Source: Streptomyces sp. NBC_01267 (GTDB taxonomy: Bacteria; Actinomycetota; Actinomycetes; Streptomycetales; Streptomycetaceae). Taken from it: DNA of 64,000 nt. The stretch spans positions 6,121,001-6,185,000 of the forward strand of contig NZ_CP108455.1 in assembly GCF_036241575.1 (NCBI RefSeq), given 5' to 3'. Of the stretch, positions 1-8,866 are shown piece by piece. The notes beneath the pieces are model-generated. The model searched no databases, was not told the DNA's origin, and worked only from the letters and a program-made list of their open reading frames with translations. The number at the start of each line of letters is the position of its first letter. Within the stretch, counting starts at the first letter, position 1. The translations under genes were made by a program, and so were the position numbers.

Positions 1-250
1 CGGGTGCGAGCCTCGCCGAGATCTTGGGCGGCTACCCGCACATGTCCACCGTGCTCTCCGTCGCGTCCCTTGCGGCTGCGAGCCTGGCTGCCGCCGCCTC
101 CGCAAGCGCCTTGCGTTTGTCCCTGACGTGCGGACGGTCGCACCAGCGGCGTGCGTCAGTTTCGCGCCCGTAGCGCCCACAGCGCCCGTAACGCACAAAG
201 GCAAATGGTCCGGTTTTTCCCATGCGGGCCGCTGACCTGCGGCAACTTCC
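1..250. other. Left-edge sequence without a supported gene
   Basis: No convincing start codon, ribosome-binding site or recognisable domain was found. A forward frame is open from the window edge to about position 170 and rich in Ala and Ser codons, so it could be the 3' end of a gene that begins outside the window, but nothing in it is recognisable. The stretch is less cleanly codon-biased than the flanking genes and leads directly into the long direct repeat. Confidence 0.3.
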
Positions 251-439
251 ACATGTTTTTGTTCCACGTGTTTCGTGATGACGCACCATGTGGAGTGTGT
301 TGCCATCCTTGAACCGGTCACAAAGGGCGCCTGACCTGCGGTTTTGTGCGTGCGCATGATGTGCGGTGCGGGCGTTACGGGCGATATCTTGACGCACATT
401 CGACGCGCGTGAGGCCCTTCTGACGCACGTTTGACGCAC
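251..439. repeat. Long direct repeat, copy 1 (~190 bp)
   Basis: This segment recurs in the same orientation at 11611-11800 with roughly 85-90% identity by eye and a single 1-bp offset. Shared landmarks include GTTCCAC, CATCCTTGA/GCCGGTCAC, AAAGGGCGCCTGACCTGCGG and the terminal TGACGCACGTTTGACGCAC. The two copies bracket the TetR-MFS-GH3-FGE-sulfatase-MFS-GH1 block. An integrative-element gene remnant abuts this copy. A recombination scar or att-like border is inferred; no tRNA was seen. Confidence 0.85.
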
Positions 440-561
440 GTTCTGATGGGGCGTCGGGCGGCCGTTCTTGCAGGTGGCGGTGCGTCGGGTAGGGCGTGCC
501 GGGTCCCTTCGTTGCTATCTCTTGAGCCAAGGGGCGTCGGTTATGCCTGGTTTGCGGCTCA

Positions 562-919
562 TTAGGGGTGAGGTCTGTACGGGCTCCAGTGACCGAGGAA
601 AGGCTTGAGGCCGTCGCCGCTGGGCTTCGGAGGGGAGGGTAGCTTTGGCGCTGCGGCGGACCTGGCGAGATGCTGGAGGCGGGCATCCGCGAAGGCGAGC
701 CACGCCTCGATCTGTCCTTTCCTGCCCGGGCGTCAGTGACGTGGCTTGGTCGCGCACTGCTGTGACGTATTCGGTCAGCAGCTTGGTCCGGTGCCAGGCG
801 TCTGCCTGCTCTCCGAGGTGTTTGACGCGATAGGCGTGGGCGTACGCGGCGCGGGCTTCCTGCATGGCGGCTTCCCAGAACCACTTCACCGATGCCCGCG
901 ACCAACTCGGTGCCTGCAT
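562..919 (-). pseudogene. Frameshifted remnant of an unidentified gene, possibly from a mobile element
   Basis: Reading the minus strand gives two coding-like blocks in different frames. The first, about 919-725, contains WFWEAAMQEARAAYAHAY and a run around QADAWHRTKLLTEYV. The second contains QIEAWLAFADARLQHLAR and ends with WSPYRPHP before a stop at 562-564. Joining them needs a frameshift near 720, and the 5' end is missing or fused to unrelated sequence. Assigning it to an actinomycete integrative element is an impression from its composition and its position next to the long repeat, not a domain match. Confidence 0.45.
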
Positions 920-984
920 CGCCGCCCTGCGTGCCTACGTGAGAGGGGCGGCGGGCCACGACGTGGCCGACTGTGCCTGAGGCG

Positions 985-1599
985 CTACGTGCGTGTTGCG
1001 GCGGTGTCCGATGAGCCGGGCGCAGAAGTGAGCATCCGCCAGACCCCGCGGACCTGGTCCGCCATGTCGATGTCGGGGTCGCTCAGCCATTGGAGTTGGA
1101 TGCCGTCGGTTGCTGCGACGAGGGCTGAGGCGGTGAAGTGCGGGTCGAGATCGGGGCTCGCCCGGCCGGCCCGCTGCTCGGCCGTGAGGTGCTCGGTGAT
1201 CGTGGCGCGCAGCAGTGTGAAGCGTTCTCTGAAGTACGTGTGCGCCGGGTGCGCCGGGTCGGTCGAGGCCGCGGCAAGGGTGACGTAGAGGCGTACGCGG
1301 GCGGAGTTGGCGGCGTTCGCCGTCAGGGCCTTGGCCAGGAACTCGCCCGGATCGCGCACGACGTCCGGGTCGTGGAAGCGCGCCTCGGCCGCGCGGTCGT
1401 TTGCGCGCAGGACCTCGGTGAGCAGGTGGTCCTTGGATGCGAAGTAGTGCATCAGACCGGTCAGGCTGATGTGGCTCTCCTTGGCGACCATCCGCAGGGT
1501 GGTGTTCCGCTCGCCCTCGCGGCCGAAGATCTCGAGGGTGACCTTGAGGATCTCCTCCCGCTTGGCGACCCCCTTGGGGTAGGAGTTTCTGGCTGTCAC
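985..1599 (-). CDS. TetR/AcrR family transcriptional regulator
   Basis: The 204-aa protein has a typical TetR N-terminal helix-turn-helix: KREEILKVTLEIFGREG leads into the recognition region with TTLRMVAKESHISLTGLMHYF (residues about 14-55), followed by an all-helical ligand domain. It is divergent from the MFS transporter at 1722, and the 122-bp gap holds a perfect 21-bp palindrome at 1651-1671, so it probably represses itself and the MFS-GH3 operon, with a sugar or glycoside as the plausible inducer. The start at 1599 is chosen because the domain begins soon after it. Family assignment is strong; the ligand is inferred. Confidence 0.88.
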   Translation of the reverse strand: MTARNSYPKGVAKREEILKVTLEIFGREGERNTTLRMVAKESHISLTGLMHYFASKDHLLTEVLRANDRAAEARFHDPDVVRDPGEFLAKALTANAANSARVRLYVTLAAASTDPAHPAHTYFRERFTLLRATITEHLTAEQRAGRASPDLDPHFTASALVAATDGIQLQWLSDPDIDMADQVRGVWRMLTSAPGSSDTAATRT

Positions 1600-1650
1600 G
1601 CGCCCACCCTATGCGGCGGGTATTCCCCCTGTGCAAAGCCTTGCCCGCAA

Positions 1651-1671
1651 AAACAGTACGCCGTACTGTTT
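1651..1671. promoter_or_regulatory. Perfect 21-bp palindrome, probable TetR operator
   Basis: AAACAGTAC-GCC-GTACTGTTT is a perfect inverted repeat with 9-bp arms and a 3-bp centre. It lies between the divergent TetR gene (start 1599) and the MFS gene (start 1722), 52 bp from the first and 51 bp from the second. Size, symmetry and position fit a TetR-dimer operator controlling both transcripts. Confidence 0.8.
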
Positions 1672-1721
1672 CTCACCAGTCGCAGGTGCGGCCCCGTGCG
1701 GCCCACCGAAAGTAGGTCCCG

Positions 1722-3017
1722 ATGGCGAGACCCCCTGGCGAGCTCCGTGCTCCCTCCCCGCTCCCTGCCGATCCCGGCGGAGCGGCAGGATCGGCCGCCC
1801 CGCCGGTCGACGGCCTGCGACGCCTGATGGCGTGCATCGGCCCCGCCAACCTCGGCATTGCCCTCGTATGGGGAGCCGTCCCCGGCACCCTGCTGGCCCT
1901 CCAGGTCCAGCGCACGGTGGGCGAGGACGCGAAGGTCGGCATGCTCGCGGTCGTCACCACGGTGGGCGCGCTCGTCGCGATGGTTGCCCAGCCCGTCGCG
2001 GGAGCCGTCTCGGACCGGACCCGCAGCCGCTTCGGCAGACGCGGGCCCTGGATCGTGGCGGGCGTAGCGACCGGTGGCCTGGCCCTGATCGGCATGGCGT
2101 TCGCGCACTCCGTACCGGCGACGCTGGCCCTGTGGTGCCTGGTGCAGCTCGGCTACAACTTCGCGGCGGGCCCGCTCTCGGCCGTCATGCCCGACAGGGT
2201 GCCGCCCGAGAAGCGTGGCCTGTTCTCCACTGTCACCGGCCTCGGCTCCATGGTCGGCTCGCTTCTCGGGCAGATCTTCGCCGCCGCCTTCGAGGACCGG
2301 ATCATCACGGCGTACGTGGTACTTGCTGCGCTCGCGACGACTCTGGCTGTCGTCTTCGTGACCCTCAACCCGGACCGCCCGAGCCGGGACGCGCCCCAAG
2401 AGCCCTTCCGGGTCCGTGAGTTCCTGGGCGGGCTGTTGCCGAACCCGCGGAGGCACCCCGACTTCTTCTGGGTGTTCGTCAGCAGGCTGTGCACCAATAC
2501 GTCGTACTTCCTGGTGTTCGGCTACAAGCTCTACATCCTCCAGGACTACGTCGGCCTGCACGACAGGGCTATCGATCACGTACCCGCCCTCGCGCTGACC
2601 GCTGTCGCGGGCCTGCTCCCGGCCGCCGTCGTCACCGGACCCCTCTCGGACCGGCTCGGCAGGCGCAAGGTGTTCGTGGTGGCCTCGGCGTCCCTCATCG
2701 GCTGCGCCATGCTCATCCCGTTCGCCGTCCCCACCATGACGGGTATGACCGCGATGGCCTTCTTGGTGGGCATCGGCTTCGGCTGCTTCCAGGGTGTGGA
2801 CGCCGCCCTCATCTCCCAAGTGCTGCCGTCCGAACGGTCCTTCGCCCGCGACCTCGGCGTCGTGAACCTCGCAGCCACCCTGCCGCAGGTCCTCGGGCCC
2901 GCCATCGCAGGAGCCGTCGTCCTCTGGCTCGGCGGGTACCGCACGCTCTTCCCTCTCGCGCTGGCCTTCGCGCTGCTCGGTGCGGTGACCGTCCTGCGAG
3001 TGAAGGAAGTCCGATGA
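1722..3017 (+). CDS. MFS sugar transporter
   Basis: The 431-aa protein has about 12 hydrophobic segments. The loop motif SDRTRSRFGRRGPWI after TM2-3 and a second SDRLGRRKVFVVAS at the start of the C-terminal half are typical of MFS sugar permeases. It sits in the inner membrane and probably imports the glycoside or released sugar handled by the next gene (GH3, 65 bp downstream). It is divergent from the TetR gene and its promoter overlaps the palindrome at 1651-1671. Substrate is inferred from context only. Confidence 0.87.
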   Translation: MARPPGELRAPSPLPADPGGAAGSAAPPVDGLRRLMACIGPANLGIALVWGAVPGTLLALQVQRTVGEDAKVGMLAVVTTVGALVAMVAQPVAGAVSDRTRSRFGRRGPWIVAGVATGGLALIGMAFAHSVPATLALWCLVQLGYNFAAGPLSAVMPDRVPPEKRGLFSTVTGLGSMVGSLLGQIFAAAFEDRIITAYVVLAALATTLAVVFVTLNPDRPSRDAPQEPFRVREFLGGLLPNPRRHPDFFWVFVSRLCTNTSYFLVFGYKLYILQDYVGLHDRAIDHVPALALTAVAGLLPAAVVTGPLSDRLGRRKVFVVASASLIGCAMLIPFAVPTMTGMTAMAFLVGIGFGCFQGVDAALISQVLPSERSFARDLGVVNLAATLPQVLGPAIAGAVVLWLGGYRTLFPLALAFALLGAVTVLRVKEVR

Positions 3018-3082
3018 CCCCTGGCAGACCACCGCAACCTCCGCACCGCGCATCAATCCGCACCACGCTCCAAGGAGAAGGA

Positions 3083-5389
3083 ATGAACACCCCGAATCAG
3101 CCGACGGAGACGCCCGGCGAGACGGTGACCCGGCTGACCCTCGCCGAGAAGGCCGCTCTGACCACGGGTACGGGCTGGTGGCACACCACCGCACTCCCCG
3201 ACGCGGGCATCCCGGAGCTCCGCCTCTCGGACGGCCCGCACGGACTGCGGCTGCAGAACGACCCGTACCCCGGCCTCCCGGGCATCGACGACAGCGACCC
3301 GGCCACCTGCTTCCCGCCGGCCGTCACCCTGGCCTGCACCTGGGACAGCGACCTTGCGGGGCGGGTCGGCGACGCGTTGGCCCGCGAGAGTCTCGCGCAC
3401 GGCGTGCACGTGCTGCTCGGCCCCGGCGTCAACATCAAGCGCAGCCCGCTGTGCGGGCGCAACTTCGAGTACTTCTCCGAAGACCCGCTGCTCAGCGGGG
3501 TGTTGGGTACGGCCTGGGTCAAGGGCCTGCAGGCGCAGGGCGTCGGGGCCTCGGTCAAGCACTTCGCCGCGAACAACCAGGAGACGGACCGCTTGTCGGT
3601 CAGTGCGGACATCGACATACGCGCGCTGCGTGAGATTTATCTCCCGGCGTTCCGCCGAGTGGTGACCGAGGCCGCGCCCTGGACCGTCATGTGCTCCTAC
3701 AACCGGGTCAACGGCGTGCACGCGTCGCAGAATCCGTGGCTTCTGACGGACGTCCTGCGAGGCGAGTGGGGCTACGACGGACTGGTCGTCTCCGACTGGG
3801 GCGCCGTCGTCGACCGGGCGCGGGCGCTTGCCGCCGGGCTCGACCTGGAGATGCCGTCCTCGTTCGGCGTGGGCCCTGCCCAGGCCGTCGAGGCCGTGGA
3901 ATCGGGTGAACTCCCGCAGGAAGCACTGGATCGCAGCGCCGCGCGGGTCGTGGCACTGGCCCGCAAGGCAGCCGCGCACGCGCGCCCGGACGCCGCCTTC
4001 GACCCGGCCGCCCACCACGACCTGGCCCGCGAGGTCGCCACACGTGGGGCGGTGCTGCTCAAGAACGAGGGCGCGCTCCTCCCGCTGGACCCCGCCGCTC
4101 CCCAACGCATCGCGGTCATCGGTGAGTTCGCGCGCACGCCCCGCTATCAGGGCGACGGCAGCTCACGCGTGACCCCGACCCGGCTCGACGAAGCGCTCAG
4201 CTCGGTCATCGAGGCCGCGCCCGCGGCGCACGTCACCTTCGCGCCCGGCTTCCCTGTCGACGCGCCGGACGCCGACGTGGCCGCACTGCACGAGGAGGCC
4301 GTCCGTGCGGCGGAGTCGGCAGACGTGGCCCTGCTGTTCCTCGGGCTGCCGCCGAGCTCCGAGTCCGAGGGCTACGACCGTGAGCACATCGAACTGCCGG
4401 TAGAACAGACCACGTTGCTCGACGCGGTACGGGCGGCGAACCCGAACACCGTCGTGGTCCTCGCCAACGGCGGCGTCGTGCGCCTGTCCGGGTGGGCCGA
4501 CGACGTGCCGGCCGTCCTGGAGGGCTGGCTGCTCGGCCAGGCGGGCGGATCGGCCACCGCCGACCTGCTGTTCGGGCGGGCGAATCCGTCGGGCCGCCTC
4601 GCGGAGACGATCCCCCTGCGGCTCGCCGACACCCCGGCGTACCTGGCCTGGCCCGGCGAGAACGGCCATGTCACGTACAGCGAGGGCCTGTTCGTCGGCT
4701 ACCGCCACTACGACGCCCGCGACATGGCAGTCTCCTTCCCCTTCGGCCACGGCCTCTCCTACACCACCTTCGACTACGCGGACCTGCGGGTGGCCTCCGA
4801 CGACGCGGGGCTCGACGTCACCGTGGCGGTCACCAACACCGGGGAGCGGGCCGGTCACGAGGTCGTGCAGGTGTACGTGGGCGCGCCGGGGAAGCGGGCG
4901 CGGCGCCCCGTAAGGGAGTTGAAGGGTTTCGCCACCGTGTGGCTCACGCCCGACGAGACCCGGGACGTCACCATCCGTATCGCCCGCGCGGACCTCGCCT
5001 ACTTCGACACCGCGGCCGGTACCTGGCTCGTCGAGGGCGCCGATCACCGTGTCGACGTCGGGGCCTCCAGCCGCGACATCCGGCTGACCACGAAGGTCCC
5101 GGTCGACGGCGACGCCTGCGCCGACCAGCCGGACGCCGACTCGACCGTCTCGGTATGGCTCGCCCACCCCGTGGGCGGCCCGGCCGTCGCGGCCCTGCTG
5201 AGCCGGGTCCAGAAGTCCATGGGCGACGCGTACCCCGAGGAAGGAAGCTCCCGCCACCGCATGTTGCCCACCATGCGCCTCAGCCAGATCGCCCAGCTCC
5301 CGATGGTTCCCCTTGGCTTCGGCGACGTACGGGAACTGGTCGAGACGGTGCGGTCGGCCGCAGGCACCGGGAAGGAGGAGACCTCCTGA
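3083..5389 (+). CDS. Glycoside hydrolase family 3 beta-glycosidase
   Basis: The 768-aa protein shows the GH3 order: an N-terminal barrel with GPGVNIKRSPLCGRNFEYFSED and KHFAANNQE, the nucleophile Asp238 in VVSDWGAV, a C-terminal alpha/beta sandwich (ending around GRLAETIPLRL), and a fibronectin-III-like tail (VTNTGERAGHEVVQVYV). There is no signal peptide, so it is cytosolic. The start at 3083 has a strong AAGGAGAAGG ribosome site; an in-frame ATG at 3014 overlapping the MFS stop is less likely. It would hydrolyse a beta-glucoside or related substrate brought in by the upstream transporter. Confidence 0.93.
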   Translation: MNTPNQPTETPGETVTRLTLAEKAALTTGTGWWHTTALPDAGIPELRLSDGPHGLRLQNDPYPGLPGIDDSDPATCFPPAVTLACTWDSDLAGRVGDALARESLAHGVHVLLGPGVNIKRSPLCGRNFEYFSEDPLLSGVLGTAWVKGLQAQGVGASVKHFAANNQETDRLSVSADIDIRALREIYLPAFRRVVTEAAPWTVMCSYNRVNGVHASQNPWLLTDVLRGEWGYDGLVVSDWGAVVDRARALAAGLDLEMPSSFGVGPAQAVEAVESGELPQEALDRSAARVVALARKAAAHARPDAAFDPAAHHDLAREVATRGAVLLKNEGALLPLDPAAPQRIAVIGEFARTPRYQGDGSSRVTPTRLDEALSSVIEAAPAAHVTFAPGFPVDAPDADVAALHEEAVRAAESADVALLFLGLPPSSESEGYDREHIELPVEQTTLLDAVRAANPNTVVVLANGGVVRLSGWADDVPAVLEGWLLGQAGGSATADLLFGRANPSGRLAETIPLRLADTPAYLAWPGENGHVTYSEGLFVGYRHYDARDMAVSFPFGHGLSYTTFDYADLRVASDDAGLDVTVAVTNTGERAGHEVVQVYVGAPGKRARRPVRELKGFATVWLTPDETRDVTIRIARADLAYFDTAAGTWLVEGADHRVDVGASSRDIRLTTKVPVDGDACADQPDADSTVSVWLAHPVGGPAVAALLSRVQKSMGDAYPEEGSSRHRMLPTMRLSQIAQLPMVPLGFGDVRELVETVRSAAGTGKEETS

Positions 5390-5404
5390 CCCCGGCGTCA
5401 CCTC

Positions 5405-6331
5405 TCAGCCGGCGACCGTCCGGAACCCGCAGTTGCCGCTGCTGGAGGCGGGCGTGTTGGCCGAGCGGGCGGCCACGCGGTAGCGGTGGCAGTAGGTGTG
5501 GTGGCACAGGTAGGAGCCGCCACGTATGACACGGCGCTCGCCCCTCTCCGGTCCCTTGGGGTCGGTCGAGGGCGAGCGCGCGTAATAGTCCGCGGCGAAC
5601 CAGTCCGCGCACCATTCCCACACGTTCCCGGCGACCTCGTACAGGCCGAGGTCGTTGGGCGGGTACGAGCGCACCGGGGCGGTCGCCAGCCAACCGTCCG
5701 TACCGGTGTTGGCATACGGGAAGCGGCCTTGCCAGATGTTGCACAACCACCGTCCGTCAGGGGTGAGTTCGTCTCCCCATGCGAAGCGCCGGCCTTCGAG
5801 TCCGCCGCGGGCCGCGTACTCCCACTCGGCCTCGGTCGGCAGGCGGTGGCCCGCCCACGCGCAGTACGCCATGGCGTCGTCCCACGCCACGTGCACCACG
5901 GGGTGGTCCGGCTCAGCGGCGGACAGCGGGCCGTGAGGGTGGCGCCAGTCGGCTCCCCGTACGTCCAACCACCAGGGGGCGGCCGGGTCGGCCCCGAGGA
6001 CGTTCGCCCGCTCGGCGGCGGCCGCCAGGTGGAACACGGCGGAGCTGCCCTCCCGCTCGGCGACGGTCACGTACGCGGAGTCGGCGACGAACGTCTCGAA
6101 CATCGCCACGGTGACCGCCGTGACGTCGATGGCGAACGGGGCGACGCGCACCGCGTGCACGGGCTGTTCACCGTCCGCCGGATAGCCCTCGTCGAAGGCG
6201 TCCCCCATGAGGAACTCGTCCCCGGGGAGGGTGACTTGGTCGTGTGCGATCGGCACGCGGGCCGGCGTGGGCAGCGATCCTGTCGAGCAGATCCGGGTTT
6301 CCGGTACGCAACATCCCATTGACGTCTCCAT
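5405..6331 (-). CDS. Formylglycine-generating enzyme (sulfatase-modifying factor)
   Basis: This 308-aa protein matches FGE: PGDEFLMGD near the N terminus, RLPTEAEWEYAARGG, GNVWEWCADWF and the C-terminal RVIRGGSYLC segment. Both copper-site cysteines of aerobic FGE are present (Cys276 and Cys281 in CHHTYC). It oxidises the sulfatase-motif Cys to C-alpha-formylglycine, and its likely client, with a CMPAR motif, is divergently encoded at 6987. The ATG at 6331 is preferred over one at 6370 because the longer form would be translated through the palindromic intergenic region. It converges on GH3 with only a 15-bp gap. Confidence 0.93.
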   Translation of the reverse strand: METSMGCCVPETRICSTGSLPTPARVPIAHDQVTLPGDEFLMGDAFDEGYPADGEQPVHAVRVAPFAIDVTAVTVAMFETFVADSAYVTVAEREGSSAVFHLAAAAERANVLGADPAAPWWLDVRGADWRHPHGPLSAAEPDHPVVHVAWDDAMAYCAWAGHRLPTEAEWEYAARGGLEGRRFAWGDELTPDGRWLCNIWQGRFPYANTGTDGWLATAPVRSYPPNDLGLYEVAGNVWEWCADWFAADYYARSPSTDPKGPERGERRVIRGGSYLCHHTYCHRYRVAARSANTPASSSGNCGFRTVAG

Positions 6332-6334
6332 GAC

Positions 6335-6362
6335 GTGAGTATATGAATTCTCACCTAGGTGA
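6335..6362. promoter_or_regulatory. Overlapping inverted repeats between FGE and PadR genes
   Basis: A 12-bp perfect palindrome TCACCTAGGTGA lies at 6351-6362, and a GTGAG (6335-6339) pairs with CTCAC (6350-6354) across an AT-rich TATATGAATT spacer. The element lies in the divergent region between FGE and PadR. It is a good candidate PadR operator controlling both the FGE gene and the PadR-sulfatase operon. Confidence 0.6.
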
Positions 6363-6420
6363 AACTGCACATAGAAATGAGGCGTCGCACACAGCCTCCG
6401 TACTCAGGGAGTCCACGTCC

Positions 6421-6990
6421 GTGAAGTTCGAGTACGTCCTGCTGGGCCTGCTGGCCCGTCGTCCCTACAGCGGGTACGACCTGCGCAAGTGGCTCGAGAT
6501 CGAAGGGCAGTTCCTGTGGGCGCGGGCGCACCACAGCCAGATCTATCGCAAGCTCGGGCAGATGGAGGTGGACGGCTGGGTGCGGCACGAGGTCGACGCG
6601 CGCGAAGGCCGCCCGGACGCCAAGGTGTACCGACTCACGGAGCGCGGGCGCGAGGTCCTCCTGGACTGGGTGCGCTCGCCCTACGAGCCGCCCAGCCGCT
6701 TCCAGGAGATCGACTTCCTCGCGCGGTTCAGCGTCGCGGCGCCGCTCGACAAGGACGCCGCGATCCAGCTTGTCGGGACCGAACTCGACCACCGCCGCGC
6801 GCAGATCGCCAAGAACCGGGACCGCGACCGCACTCTCCTCTACGAGGACCCGGCACCCGGCCTCGACCAGGACCTCGACCGGCAGGTCCACGACGCTCTT
6901 CACATGCTCGGCGCGGCCGCCATGGACCGCTGGGTTGCCTGGCTGGAGCACACCCTGCGCAGCCTGACAGAAGGGAAACCCGTCCAATGA
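6421..6990 (+). CDS. PadR family transcriptional regulator
   Basis: From the GTG at 6421 (GGGAG ribosome site 10 bp upstream) the product is 189 aa. The N-terminal winged helix begins directly: VKFEYVLLGLLARRPYSGYDL, then HHSQIYRKLGQMEVDGWV and KVYRLTERGREVL, all diagnostic of PadR. The C-terminal half is the helical dimerisation/ligand region (PadR-C like). The stop overlaps the ATG of the sulfatase (ATGA), so the two are translationally coupled. It probably senses a substrate or product of the sulfatase. An upstream in-frame ATG at 6343 lies within the operator-like palindromes and is disfavoured. Confidence 0.88.
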   Translation: MKFEYVLLGLLARRPYSGYDLRKWLEIEGQFLWARAHHSQIYRKLGQMEVDGWVRHEVDAREGRPDAKVYRLTERGREVLLDWVRSPYEPPSRFQEIDFLARFSVAAPLDKDAAIQLVGTELDHRRAQIAKNRDRDRTLLYEDPAPGLDQDLDRQVHDALHMLGAAAMDRWVAWLEHTLRSLTEGKPVQ

Positions 6991-8753
6991 GGGCGATCAT
7001 GGTGATGTTCGACAGCCTCAACCGGCACATGCTGCCACCGTACGGAGGGGACTGGACCCACGCTCCGAACTTCGCGCGGCTCGCCGAGAAGGCCGTCACC
7101 TTCGACAACGCGTACGCGGGATCGATGCCCTGCATGCCGGCCCGCCGCGAACTCCACACCGGGCGGCACAACTTCCTGCACCGCAGCTGGGGACCGCTCG
7201 AACCCTTCGACGACTCGATGCCTGAACTCCTCAAGCAGAACGGCGTCTACACCCACCTCGTCAGCGACCACCCGCACTACTGGGAGGACGGCGGCGCCAC
7301 CTACCACGGCCGCTACAACACCTGGGAGTTCTTCCGCGGGCAGGAGGGCGACCCGTGGAAGGGACAGGTCGCCGACCCCGAGATACCCGACGACCTGAAG
7401 CGGGTGCGCTTCGGTGCCGCCTACCGCCAGGACTGGGTGAACCGCCCCCACATGGCGACCGAGGACCGGCACCCCCAGACCCTCACCTTCGACGCGGGCC
7501 TCGACTTCGTCCGCACGAACCAGGACGCCGACCGGTGGTTCGTGCAGATCGAGACCTTCGACCCGCACGAGCCGTTCTTCAGCCACCAGCAGTACAAGGA
7601 CCTCTACCCGCACGATTACGAAGGACCGCACTTCGACTGGCCCGACTACAAGCGCGTCGTCGAGACCGACGGCCAGGTGGAGCACGCCCGCTTCGAGTAC
7701 GGTGCGCTCCTGTCGATGTGCGACCACTCGCTCGGCCGGGTCCTGGACACCATGGACGAGCTGGAGCTGTGGGACGACACCCTGCTCATCGTCAACACCG
7801 ACCACGGGCTGCTGCTCGGCGAGAAGGGCTGGTGGGGCAAGAGCGTCCAGCCCTGGTTCAACGAATTGGTCCATCTGCCGCTGTTCGCCTGGGACCCGCG
7901 CAACCGCGTCGCGGGCGAACGGCGTTCGGCGCTCGTGCAGACCGTGGACGTGGCGCCGACCTTCCTCGAGTTCTTCGGCGTCGACCGCCCCGGCGACATG
8001 CAGGGCACACCACTCCCGGTCGCCGAGGACACCCCGGTGCGCGAGGCGGGCCTGTTCGGTATCCACGGCGGACACGTCAACGTCACAGACGGCCGCTACG
8101 TCTACATGCGGGCGCCCGCCTCATCCGACAACGCGCCCCTGTACGAACACACGTTGATGCCGACCCATATGCGGGGCCGCTTCTCGCCCGCCGAACTCGT
8201 GGACCTGGAGCTGGCCGAGCCGTTCGACTTCACCAAGAACGTGTGCACTCTGCGCGTCCCGGGCCGCACCCTCGTCAACCCGTACCACCACGGCACGCTC
8301 CTCTTCGACCTGGAGACCGACCCCGAGCAGCACACCCCGCTGGTCGACGACGCCGCCGAACTGCGCATGGCCACCTTGCTGGTGGAGCTGATGCGCACCA
8401 ATGACGCCCCACCCAGCCAGTACGAACGCCTCGGTCTGCCGGCCCACGGCCCGGTCACCGAGAAGCACCTCCTGGTACGGGCCCAGTGCGAGCAGGCCGA
8501 GCGGGCCGCCCAACCGCTGCCCCGTGCCGAGGACTTCCCCGAGGGCCGTCTCTCGCTGCGTACGCCCCTCGTAGCGCTGATCTCCGACCCGGTCGCCGTC
8601 GAAGTGCTGCGCAGGCACCTACCAGGCGTCGCCGACTCCGAGCTCCTGCAGATGATCGGGGCGACCCCGCTCATCGATGTCGCCGCGATGGCGGGCGCGC
8701 TGTTCCCGCCGTCGAACCTGCGCCTGGTGGCCGAGGAACTCGCTCAACTCTGA
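6987..8753 (+). CDS. Type I sulfatase (formylglycine-dependent)
   Basis: The 588-aa protein has the alkaline-phosphatase fold of sulfatases: metal ligand Asp9 in MFDSLNRH, the maturation motif C-x-P-x-R as Cys49-MPAR followed by RELHTGRHN, and the downstream NTDHGLLLGEKGWWGK metal/catalytic block. No signal peptide is visible, so it should act in the cytosol, where the FGE encoded divergently at 5405-6331 would convert Cys49. Context with two beta-glycosidases and two permeases suggests a sulfated glycoside or glycan substrate. The start overlaps the PadR stop. Length (588) is at the long end because of a helical C-terminal extension after residue 470. Confidence 0.92.
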   Translation: MRAIMVMFDSLNRHMLPPYGGDWTHAPNFARLAEKAVTFDNAYAGSMPCMPARRELHTGRHNFLHRSWGPLEPFDDSMPELLKQNGVYTHLVSDHPHYWEDGGATYHGRYNTWEFFRGQEGDPWKGQVADPEIPDDLKRVRFGAAYRQDWVNRPHMATEDRHPQTLTFDAGLDFVRTNQDADRWFVQIETFDPHEPFFSHQQYKDLYPHDYEGPHFDWPDYKRVVETDGQVEHARFEYGALLSMCDHSLGRVLDTMDELELWDDTLLIVNTDHGLLLGEKGWWGKSVQPWFNELVHLPLFAWDPRNRVAGERRSALVQTVDVAPTFLEFFGVDRPGDMQGTPLPVAEDTPVREAGLFGIHGGHVNVTDGRYVYMRAPASSDNAPLYEHTLMPTHMRGRFSPAELVDLELAEPFDFTKNVCTLRVPGRTLVNPYHHGTLLFDLETDPEQHTPLVDDAAELRMATLLVELMRTNDAPPSQYERLGLPAHGPVTEKHLLVRAQCEQAERAAQPLPRAEDFPEGRLSLRTPLVALISDPVAVEVLRRHLPGVADSELLQMIGATPLIDVAAMAGALFPPSNLRLVAEELAQL

Positions 8754-8772
8754 GGCTCTTGCGGCTACTTGA

Positions 8773-8804
8773 GCCGGTGACGGGGTTGCCTCCCCGTCAC
8801 CGGC
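8773..8804 (+). terminator. Hairpin after the sulfatase gene
   Basis: A 13-bp perfect stem, GCCGGTGACGGGG paired with CCCCGTCACCGGC around a 6-nt loop, sits 20 bp past the sulfatase stop and before the MFS gene at 8867. No T-run follows. It may terminate or attenuate transcription within the cluster. Confidence 0.7.
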
Positions 8805-8866
8805 GATTGCCCTCTCCCTCCCGCCGATCTCCCGCCAAGAAGAACGCAGAGAAAAGAGAAGGCGCG

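Noticed and set aside
251..439. tRNA gene as integration target
   Set aside because: No cloverleaf with CCA-type acceptor pairing could be drawn around either repeat copy.
883..980. Short plus-strand coding-like segment (FTDARDQLGACIAALRAYVRG)
   Set aside because: Reads like a protein end but overlaps the minus-strand remnant and has no start or recognisable family.
1596..3194. Long minus-strand open frame opposite the MFS gene
   Set aside because: Charged, repetitive translation and no domain; the plus-strand MFS protein has clear membrane segments.
6331..6370. Longer FGE start at 6370
   Set aside because: The extra N terminus would be translated from the palindromic operator-like DNA and has no ribosome site.
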